From Herbaspirillum sp. (GTDB taxonomy: Bacteria > Pseudomonadota > Gammaproteobacteria > Burkholderiales > Burkholderiaceae_D), in assembly GCF_017744395.1 (NCBI RefSeq), contig NZ_JAGIBI010000001.1:1054001-1118000 (forward strand): a stretch of DNA of 64,000 nucleotides, in the 5' to 3' direction. How positions within the stretch are numbered: position 1 is the first letter of the stretch; every line of letters begins with the position of its first letter. Positions 10,649 to 16,901 of this stretch are shown in pieces. A program made the translations under genes and the position numbers. The notes below the pieces were generated by a model that saw only the letters and a program-made list of their open reading frames with translations, was not told the DNA's origin and ran no database searches.

Positions 10649-10670
10649 CTTCATTTGGCACCCCTGTTGT

Positions 10671-11819
10671 TCACGAGCGGCCACTTCGGCGGCCATTTCG
10701 AACCAGATGCTCTAGAAACGGAGAAATTTTCTCCATCATGAACCCGGTGAACTCAGCCGCCTTCTCCTTGGGAATGACCTCGTTTTCTTTTATGCCAAGC
10801 TGCTTGGCAGCATGGTCAAAGCCTTCTTTAACGGATCGCTCCAAGGATCGGCTAGTGCTTCGATTCAGAATGATCGGAAGTGCATAATCCGCTGCTGCCT
10901 TGTGCTTTTCCTGATCAAACCCTTCTCCATTCATCAGCGATGAAAACTCGTCTTCGCTGATCTGTGAGTTCACCTTGACGGTAACCCGCTCACCGTCTAC
11001 CGGATCGATGGTGTAGATCTCATTTCTGAATGGGCCAGCATACCGCTCACTCAAGAGAACAACGATCCTGAAGAGCCCGAAGTATTCAATGTAAGACCAA
11101 AGCCGCTTCCTCTTCGGGTCACCATGCAAGGACACGCAATGAAAGATTCGGTCCTTGGGTCTGACTTCAACAAGATCGGAAAGATATGCGAAGCCAAACG
11201 GAATGGCTTCAGCTTCAGGATTCAGCAGGTATTCAAGAGCCTTCTCGCACTGGGCATGCGGCACACCACATTCCGATGCAAATGCAAAGGCGGTCTTGAC
11301 TAGAGATCGCCCAGCATTGGGGCCACCCAAGGAAAGGCTGACATGAAGCGGCGATTCCAGGTAGTTGGTTGTTACCTCCAACTCGCTGAGAGCCTTTTCA
11401 ACATCAAACTTCGGATACTTTCTGGCGATACCTTTCAACCGCTGCTTGGCTTCTTCAATGGTCTTGGCCGTCAGGTTGATCTTGATCTTCCCACCAAGAT
11501 CTTCTTCTGAATAAGACGATTTCTCTGGCGTGAAGGACCCATCATTGAGCAGCCAATACTTATCACCCTCGATTGTCTGCACAATCTGCTTAGGAGACTC
11601 ACCCCGTTCTCTGCTGATTCCGACAGCCAAAGAGAACCAGTTCAGTTGCTTCGCAAGATCGGCGTCCCAGTCCTCGCCCAACTTGTTGTTGCAATCGTTG
11701 CAGATGAACCCCGTGGTCTTCTTTCTGCCACCAATCGCATTGGGGATGATGTGCTCTTTTGTCTTGTTCTTGGCCGACAACGTATCAGGGCACAGCGCAC
11801 ATTTTCTAGAAGCAGTCAT
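10671..11819 (-). CDS. HNH endonuclease family protein (HNH_5-like)
   Basis: A 382-residue protein with an N-terminal zinc-bound HNH motif: CxxC (C7, C10), EHIIP (H23), AIGG, then CNDCNN (C40, C43, N44) and a conserved acidic stretch. That is the HNH_5 pattern, a metal-dependent DNA nuclease fold. The remaining 330 residues are of unknown type and may recognise the target or a partner. It is the last gene of the rarA-linked operon, starting 26 bases after the Abi_C-like gene, and converges on the RloC-like ATPase. Two-gene ATPase plus HNH systems exist (Septu), but there the genes are co-directional and the HNH protein is shorter. Confidence 0.8.
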   Translation of the reverse strand: MTASRKCALCPDTLSAKNKTKEHIIPNAIGGRKKTTGFICNDCNNKLGEDWDADLAKQLNWFSLAVGISRERGESPKQIVQTIEGDKYWLLNDGSFTPEKSSYSEEDLGGKIKINLTAKTIEEAKQRLKGIARKYPKFDVEKALSELEVTTNYLESPLHVSLSLGGPNAGRSLVKTAFAFASECGVPHAQCEKALEYLLNPEAEAIPFGFAYLSDLVEVRPKDRIFHCVSLHGDPKRKRLWSYIEYFGLFRIVVLLSERYAGPFRNEIYTIDPVDGERVTVKVNSQISEDEFSSLMNGEGFDQEKHKAAADYALPIILNRSTSRSLERSVKEGFDHAAKQLGIKENEVIPKEKAAEFTGFMMEKISPFLEHLVRNGRRSGRS

Positions 11820-11845
11820 CTTCCTCTCGCTGGGTCAGATTGACG

Positions 11846-12595
11846 TCACATGAAGTTGAGCATGAGACGACCAATGGAGTTGGTCAGGTCACGAGCAAAA
11901 AGAGCAAGCCACCTTTGAGAGTCGCCACCGAAGTGCGACTCACTGAAACCGTTCCTTGAGTTCGCAATCGCCTTGGTCAAGGTCGGCATGGCATTGACGA
12001 TCTCAACAGGAAACGGCCCTTGGGCTTGAAGCTTCTTGCTGATGTCGTCCTTCACCACTTTGCACAGCGGCATGAGGTCTGTCAGCCCAGCCTGGTCGGG
12101 AACATGCTTGCGGACATATGCCTTGTAGAGCCCTTCAAGGCACGTGTAGCTCAGTGTCGTTGCCCGGTTGTAGTGGTGGGCATCGATGGCTTGGTCAATG
12201 TCCTTGAGGCTCTTGTTCAACTTCTCCGAGTTCCAAAGATCAACAGGAACGACCGTGACAGGTACGGCCCGCCCACCGCCAAACACGAGGGCGCGAATAG
12301 CATCCACCTCATCCTTGGCATGGGGCTCAAGTTCATCGATGAACAGTCTGAACAACTGGAACCGCTGTTGCTCAGGCAGGGCAAGAATCGTGTCCCAGTA
12401 GAAGGATTTGCGAGAAGTGCTTTTGCCTTGCTGATTCCGCAGCGGTATCAACTGCTCATAGCTGGGCGAGCCAGGATCAACCTGCTGCACCATGCGCAAG
12501 AAGCTCGGTCCACTGTAGTAAGTAGGTGTCCCGTTCCTGTCTAACAGAACGAAGAGCCGGTTGTAAGCGGCTATCCAATTCACGGTTGAATTCAT
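11846..12595 (-). CDS. Abortive-infection C-terminal (Abi_C/HEPN-like) domain protein
   Basis: A 249-residue protein. The C-terminal third has the layout of the Abi_C domain: a helix with YNRATTLSYTCLEGLYKAYV, a middle helix pair, then NSRNGFSESHFGG, which contains R214-x6-H221. That Arg-x4-6-His signature is the catalytic motif of HEPN ribonucleases, so an RNA-cutting role is plausible. The N-terminal half (about 1-110) is not recognised. It is co-directional with and 17 bases from the preceding gene and 26 bases before the HNH gene. Family membership rests on motif shape only. Confidence 0.6.
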   Translation of the reverse strand: MNSTVNWIAAYNRLFVLLDRNGTPTYYSGPSFLRMVQQVDPGSPSYEQLIPLRNQQGKSTSRKSFYWDTILALPEQQRFQLFRLFIDELEPHAKDEVDAIRALVFGGGRAVPVTVVPVDLWNSEKLNKSLKDIDQAIDAHHYNRATTLSYTCLEGLYKAYVRKHVPDQAGLTDLMPLCKVVKDDISKKLQAQGPFPVEIVNAMPTLTKAIANSRNGFSESHFGGDSQRWLALFARDLTNSIGRLMLNFM

Positions 12596-12612
12596 ACTTC
12601 CCCAGATCCTGA

Positions 12613-13206
12613 TTAGGTTGAGCAGCGAGTATTTTCAGACTTCAAGATGCCGTGATAAAGCAGGAAGTCCCACTGGAGGTAGATGAACTCAGTCCCGTTC
12701 GGAAGGGTCTTGATGCCGAATTTATCTTGGTGGTAGCTGTTCTTGAAAATCCCCTTGTTATCCATGTCTTGTGCAACCGCGAACAGAGCCTCAGTCTCGA
12801 TGACGGCGCACGAGAGCAGGTTGCCACCAGCTTGATCAAGGTAGGCTTGCACCGTGAAGTGCGGGAACAGATGCCCCTTGTCCTTGTTCTGGATGGAGGT
12901 CAACCGCTTGGCAAACTCTGTTGGCTGACCTGAAGGCAGCCGGTAGCGAATGCTGAAGGTGTCATACCTGCCACCCCACTGAACACGACTGGCAAGGCCA
13001 CGCATCATTGGGATGCCTCTATCAACCTGCCATGCATCGATGCCAGCGAGTAGGTCAAGATCGTCCTTGAAGTCGGCTGTCGCCACCGCTTCAACTGGTC
13101 GCAGCATCCCACCGCCAACCAAGGGGAACTGGCTTACGACAGGCCATACAACGTTTTGAAAGTCGGCGGCACTCTGGGACAAGACCTGAAGCAACGGGTT
13201 GTTCAT
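12613..13206 (-). CDS. Unknown protein of the rarA-linked operon
   Basis: A 197-residue protein that I cannot assign. Conserved-looking patches are DLLAGIDAWQVDRG (D57), LASRVQWG (R74, Q76), YDTFSIRYRL (84-87) and PTEFAKR (E97), followed by FPHFTVQAYL. The order Asp, then R-x-Q, then a strand ending in Ile-Arg vaguely recalls PD-(D/E)XK nuclease folds, but the classical E-x-K is missing, so this is only a suggestion. It lies 14 bases after the interrupted gene and 17 before the Abi_C-like gene, so it is almost certainly in the same transcript. Confidence 0.6.
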   Translation of the reverse strand: MNNPLLQVLSQSAADFQNVVWPVVSQFPLVGGGMLRPVEAVATADFKDDLDLLAGIDAWQVDRGIPMMRGLASRVQWGGRYDTFSIRYRLPSGQPTEFAKRLTSIQNKDKGHLFPHFTVQAYLDQAGGNLLSCAVIETEALFAVAQDMDNKGIFKNSYHQDKFGIKTLPNGTEFIYLQWDFLLYHGILKSENTRCST

Positions 13207-13220
13207 CGCACGTTCTTTTT

Positions 13221-13749
13221 CTATTTGAAGTCCGAGAAGTCCAAGCTGACTATGACCTTCTCCAGACCGACCTTCTTTTGCTTCAGAAAGTCCATGAACT
13301 CCCAGGTGAATTCATAGCTCTTGGCCTTGAGGACAGTGGCAATGCGCCAGGTAGCACTTTCACTATGCTCATCTGGCTCTTGGAACCAACACAAGTCAGC
13401 CCCCATCAACAGCCGTAGTTCGCCGTCCATGTCTGGGAAGCTACAGACTCGCGTCAAGTAGTCGGCATTGATGAATTTGCTTGTCTCATGCCACTCCCCA
13501 CGATCAAGAAGGAAGGCATAGAACTGCCGTGAAATCCTCGGAAGCCCTTTCAGCTTCTTAATGAATTTCTTGAAGTCTTTTTCAACATCCTCTTCGCTGA
13601 CATCGTACGATGTTCAGGATATCTTTGACAAAATCCTCAAGGTAGCGATTCAGATCAAAGAGCTGAAGCCCTGCCCGGCTCTTGACCTGTTGGGAAACCG
13701 CCGTCAGTTCATCGATGATCTGACCAATGAAATAGCCTCTTGTAATCAT
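13221..13749 (-). pseudogene. First gene of the rarA-linked operon, interrupted by a frameshift
   Basis: The start codon overlaps the rarA stop as ATGA (13749-13746), with frame one running MITRGYFIGQIIDEL and on to FDLNRYLEDFVKDILNI. Near 13608-13616 the coding sense moves to another frame, which continues YDVSEEDVEKDFKKFIKKLK to a stop at 13221. The first frame alone ends after 55 codons. The second has no ATG before a TTG at 13457, and its total length of 529 nt is one more than a multiple of three. So a ~175-residue gene has gained one base (or lost two), or the read has an error. The first 47 residues resemble what I recall of SMEK-type domains; that assignment is weak. Confidence 0.65.
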
Positions 13750-15050
13750 TCTTTTCCAGCTTCCTCATCCCATTTTTTTAACATGGCGAGCTTCTCGCCT
13801 ATCTTGATCTCCAAGCCCCTTGGCACTGGCTGATACCAGCTAGGTTCTGCAATGCCTTCAGGCAGGTAGGTTTCACCAGCAGCGTAAGCATTGGGTTCGT
13901 CATGGGCATATCGGTATTCATGCCCGTAGCCGAGTTCCTTCATGAGCTTGGTTGGAGCATTGCGGAGATGGACAGGAACCTCACGGCTCTTGTCCTCCTT
14001 CACGAAGGCGCGAGCAGAGTTGTAGGCGTTGTAACCCGCATTGCTCTTGGCGGCGACAGCCAGATAGATCACCGCCTGGCCAAGTGCCAGTTCACCTTCA
14101 GGACTGCCGAGCCGTTCAAAGGTCAGAGCCGCGTCATTGGCGATCTGCATGGCCCTGGGGTCGGCAAGACCGATGTCCTCCCAAGCCATGCGAACAATGC
14201 GCCGTGCCAGATACCGGGGATCGGCACCGCCGTCCAACATGCGGGTCAACCAGTAGAGGGCCGCATCGGGATGCGAGCCACGAACCGACTTGTGCAAGGC
14301 TGAAATCTGGTCATAGAAGTTGTCTCCTCCCTTGTCAAAACGCCTGCTGTTCAAGGTCAGGGCGTTCTGCACAAAGTCAGCATCGATGCGAGGGACGCCA
14401 GCAGCGCCGGCAGCCGTTTGACACTGCTCCAGCAGGTTCAGGAACCGTCGTGCATCACCGTCTGCATAGCCAATGATGGTGTCCCGCGCCAGGTCATCAA
14501 ACTCCAGCCCGCCGAGCGCCTTCTCTTGGGCCCGTTGCAGCAATTGCTTCAGTTCTTCGTCCGTCAGCGACTTCAGCACATAGACCTGGGCCCGCGACAG
14601 CAACGCCGAATTCACTTCGAAGGACGGGTTCTCGGTGGTGGCGCCGATGAACGTGACCAGGCCGCTTTCCGCGTAGGGAAGCAACGCATCCTGCTGGGAC
14701 TTGTTGAACCTGTGGATTTCGTCGACAAACAGGATGGTGTGCTTGCCCATGGACAGGTTCTGCTGCGCCTGCTCCATCGCGGCCCGGATATCCTTGACGC
14801 CGGAGAACACCGCCGACAAAGCGATGAACTCGCACTTGAAGGCCGACGCCGTCAGCCGCGCCAAAGTGGTCTTGCCAACGCCGGGCGGCCCCCAGAAGAT
14901 CATCGAATGCGGCTTGCCCGACTGGAAGGCCAGCCGCAACGGCTTGCCCTCGCCCAGCAAGTGCGACTGCCCGATGACCTCGTCCAGGGTCTTGGGGCGC
15001 AGGGCTTCGGCCAGCGGCGCGGCTGGCTCCTGTGCGAACAGGTCAGACAT
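13746..15050 (-). CDS. rarA: Replication-associated recombination protein A (RarA/MgsA)
   Basis: A 434-residue AAA+ clamp-loader-like ATPase that acts at stalled replication forks. Walker A is WGPPGVGKTT, Walker B is LFVDEIHRFNKSQQDA, sensor 1 is GATTENPSFEVNSALLSRA, and the C-terminal RarA domain ends in the conserved [20 protein letters not shown] region. The start at 15050 is preferred because GGGAG lies 8 bases upstream and the protein then begins MSDLFAQEP; an earlier ATG exists at 15074. The 3' part is more A+T-rich than the 5' part. The stop overlaps the next gene by four bases, so expression of that gene is likely coupled to rarA. This copy appears to be acquired, because pieces of another rarA flank it. 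Confidence 0.95.
   Translation of the reverse strand: MSDLFAQEPAAPLAEALRPKTLDEVIGQSHLLGEGKPLRLAFQSGKPHSMIFWGPPGVGKTTLARLTASAFKCEFIALSAVFSGVKDIRAAMEQAQQNLSMGKHTILFVDEIHRFNKSQQDALLPYAESGLVTFIGATTENPSFEVNSALLSRAQVYVLKSLTDEELKQLLQRAQEKALGGLEFDDLARDTIIGYADGDARRFLNLLEQCQTAAGAAGVPRIDADFVQNALTLNSRRFDKGGDNFYDQISALHKSVRGSHPDAALYWLTRMLDGGADPRYLARRIVRMAWEDIGLADPRAMQIANDAALTFERLGSPEGELALGQAVIYLAVAAKSNAGYNAYNSARAFVKEDKSREVPVHLRNAPTKLMKELGYGHEYRYAHDEPNAYAAGETYLPEGIAEPSWYQPVPRGLEIKIGEKLAMLKKWDEEAGKE
13927..13942. repeat. 16-bp junction repeat, right copy (inside rarA)
   Basis: Identical to 7927-7942. Downstream of it (13746-13926) the intact rarA tail and the relic tail align without gaps. Upstream they are unrelated. 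Confidence 0.7.
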
Positions 15051-15141
15051 GGCTAGCTCCCGGCAAGGCCGCATGCCGCGGGCACATCATGTCGTCGAAG
15101 GATTGCGGCCGCATGCGCTCGGCCAGGGGTATCAGGTTCAT
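15043..15141 (-). pseudogene. rarA: Probable 5' relic of the native rarA
   Basis: Just upstream of the intact rarA, the minus strand encodes MNLIPLAERMRPQSFDDMM followed by CPRHAALPG and then a stop in the next few codons. PLAERxRPxxxDDxxxxxHxxxPG is the hallmark N-terminus of RarA (compare PLAEALRPKTLDEVIGQSHLL in the intact copy). About 24 residues align without gaps, 9 of them identical and most others conservative, and the expected GQ is degraded to CP. It therefore looks like the start of another rarA cut off by the acquired copy. The match is short, so chance cannot be fully excluded. Confidence 0.6.
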
Positions 15142-15287
15142 CTTGGAATCAGTCGGTGCCGGTGGCAGATGCGCCTGCCGCCAAAGGCAGTAGTCTAACG
15201 CACAGCAGGGCTTGCACGGGATGCGGCATGCACTACACTGTCGCAGCGACCTGCTGCTACTTTTACCGGCCATATGAGGAGACGACC

Positions 15288-15632
15288 ATGCAATATCAAG
15301 GCAGTTGCCACTGCGGCGACATCAGTTTCACCGCGGAAGGCGAAATCGGGCAAGTGATGGAATGCAATTGCAGCTACTGCAGCCGCAAGGGCCACCTGAT
15401 GTGGTTCGTCCCGCAGGACAAGCTCAACTATACGGTCAAGGGCACAATGTCGACTTACCGTTTCAACAAGCACGTCATCGACCACCAGTTCTGCGCGCGC
15501 TGCGGCATCGGCGTCTTCGGCATGGCTACCGGCCCCGACGGCAAGCCGATGGCCGCGATCAATGCGCGTTGCCTGGAAGGCGTCGATCTCGATGCATTCA
15601 AACGCGTCCATTACGACGGCCGCAGCGTCTGA
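15288..15632 (+). CDS. GFA-domain (CENP-V/glutathione-dependent formaldehyde-activating enzyme-like) protein
   Basis: A 114-residue zinc protein of the GFA fold. The motifs are SCHCG near the N-terminus, MECNCSYCSRKG (about 24-35) and FCARCGIGVF (about 68-77), giving the expected set of zinc-binding cysteines. Family members are often annotated as formaldehyde-activating enzymes, but the substrate of most is unknown. The start at 15288 is fixed by GAGGAG 8 bases upstream. It separates rarA from the ferredoxin and lolA genes. Confidence 0.9.
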   Translation: MQYQGSCHCGDISFTAEGEIGQVMECNCSYCSRKGHLMWFVPQDKLNYTVKGTMSTYRFNKHVIDHQFCARCGIGVFGMATGPDGKPMAAINARCLEGVDLDAFKRVHYDGRSV

Positions 15633-15708
15633 GTCCCGGCAGCGGTTAAAATACCGGCTCGCCGCGCGGCCTGCCCGTGCCAATTGCCCCTATTCGCTCC
15701 AGCATCCC

Positions 15709-16050
15709 ATGCCATTTGTCGTCACAGATTCCTGTATCCAGTGCAAATACACCGACTGCGTCAGCGTCTGTCCGATGGATTGTTTCGTCGAGGGGCCGAA
15801 CTTCCTGGCCATCGATCCTGATGGTTGCATCGACTGCTCGATGTGCGTGCCGGAATGCCCGGTCGATGCCATCTACAACGCCACCGACCTGCCGGCGGCG
15901 CTGGCGCATTTCGAAGACCTCAATGCCAGGCTGGCCAAGCATCCCGGCTGGAAACCGATCACCAAGGCGCAGCCGCCGATGGCCGACCATGCGCAGTGGA
16001 AGGATGTGAAGGACAAGCTGCCGATGCTGAAAATGAGCGCCGGCGAATAA
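15709..16050 (+). CDS. fdxA: 7Fe ferredoxin (FdxA type)
   Basis: A 113-residue electron carrier with one [3Fe-4S] and one [4Fe-4S] cluster. The N-terminal half has C-x7-C-x3-C spacing typical of seven-iron ferredoxins (IQCKYTDCVSVCPMDCF), followed by CIDCSMCVPECPVDAIY for the second cluster, and then the ~45-residue C-terminal tail with DLNARLAKHPGW. It ends at a strong terminator and is convergent with lolA. The start is the ATG before PFVVTDSCI. Confidence 0.95.
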   Translation: MPFVVTDSCIQCKYTDCVSVCPMDCFVEGPNFLAIDPDGCIDCSMCVPECPVDAIYNATDLPAALAHFEDLNARLAKHPGWKPITKAQPPMADHAQWKDVKDKLPMLKMSAGE

Positions 16051-16070
16051 ATTCCGGCCCGGCCGGAAAC

Positions 16071-16108
16071 GACAAAGCCCCGCAAGTGCAAACTTGCGGG
16101 GCTTTGTC
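16071..16108. terminator. Bidirectional intrinsic terminator
   Basis: A perfect 17-bp stem (16071-16087 with 16092-16108) has a GCAA tetraloop. It separates the convergent ferredoxin and lolA genes. Confidence 0.9.
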
Positions 16109-16127
16109 ATTGGCGCTCAGCGAGGGC

Positions 16128-16847
16128 TCAATTGTTGAATACGTCCGCGCCCTTGGGAACCGTGAAGCTGAAGCTGTTGCTCTTCAACTGGGGGTTCTTC
16201 TCGAAGCTGTCGAAGCTCAGCACCGAGACCTGGCCGAAGGAGTCATGCAGCTCCATCGCCACCGGCATGCCGTTCTTCAAACCGATGCCGATACGGTCGA
16301 ACGTCGTGTCGCGGCTCTTGGGCACCGCTTCCAGCCATTCCACGCCCTCCTTGACGCCCGATTCCTTGAGGGTGAAATTCTTTTCCAGGTCGTTGCTGCC
16401 GAACAGGATCGCCGCCGGCGAAGAGCCCAGCGCATTGCCCAGCTTCTTGGTGGTGACCTGGTTCAGGTCCTTGTCATAGATGAACAGCTTTTCGCCGTCG
16501 GCCTGGATCACCTGCTCATACGGCTTCTGGTAGGTCCAGATGAATTTGCCGGGACGCGAGAACACGAAAATGCCGCTGGACGTATTCACCACTTTGGCCG
16601 TGCCATTGTCGTTGCGCACCAGGCGCTGGGTGAAATTACCCTTGGCCGACTGGGTGCCGGCGACGAATTGCTTGAACTGTTCCAGCGCCGCCGCCGAGGC
16701 GCGGCTTGGTGTCAGTGCGGTGAAGACGATGGTGCCGGCCACCGCCAGCGGCGCCGTGATGAAGATGCGGCGCAGGTTGAGGGCGCGCGATTTTGCCTGG
16801 CCGCGGCGTTCGATGCCGCCAAACAGGGGATGCCTGGGTTGATTCAT
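16128..16847 (-). CDS. lolA: Outer-membrane lipoprotein carrier protein LolA
   Basis: The periplasmic chaperone that takes lipoproteins from LolCDE to LolB. From the ATG at 16847 the protein has 239 residues: a long basic N-terminus, a hydrophobic signal segment (ITAPLAVAGTIVFTAL) and likely cleavage after SRASA, then the LolA fold with GNFTQRLV, GIFVFSRPGKFIWTYQKPYE and LFIYDKDLNQVTTKKL. The C-terminus is FSFTVPKGADVF. It lies directly downstream of ftsK in the same direction (54-bp gap), the order usual in proteobacteria. A TTG at 16874 would add nine residues. Confidence 0.95.
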   Translation of the reverse strand: MNQPRHPLFGGIERRGQAKSRALNLRRIFITAPLAVAGTIVFTALTPSRASAAALEQFKQFVAGTQSAKGNFTQRLVRNDNGTAKVVNTSSGIFVFSRPGKFIWTYQKPYEQVIQADGEKLFIYDKDLNQVTTKKLGNALGSSPAAILFGSNDLEKNFTLKESGVKEGVEWLEAVPKSRDTTFDRIGIGLKNGMPVAMELHDSFGQVSVLSFDSFEKNPQLKSNSFSFTVPKGADVFNN

Positions 16848-16901
16848 GTCGTTTCCGTTTTTACAGTTGGGCAACAGGGCCGAGTCCGTCTTTGCCCTGT
16901 T

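Larger units (their letters stand above)
7943..15050. mobile_element. Acquired segment: full-length rarA plus defence-type nuclease genes, no recombinase seen
   Basis: The block lies between a 3' relic of rarA (7746-7942) and a probable 5' relic (about 15069-15141). It carries a complete rarA, four genes downstream of it in the same direction and one convergent ATPase gene. The nuclease genes and the rarA tail have lower G+C and more A/T-ending codons than the surrounding sequence. No integrase, transposase, terminal inverted repeat or tRNA target is visible, so entry by homologous recombination or by a recombinase supplied in trans is more likely than self-mobility. The right boundary is approximate. 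Confidence 0.6.

Noticed and set aside
10625-10671. ATPase and HNH genes as a standard Septu system
   Set aside because: The genes converge rather than run in tandem, the HNH protein is far longer than PtuB, and the ATPase has an RloC-like zinc hook and C-terminus. It is kept only as an alternative.
7943-13942. Integrase or transposase gene in the rarA-linked block
   Set aside because: All frames were read; none shows recombinase motifs such as the tyrosine-recombinase R-H-R-Y set or DDE residues.
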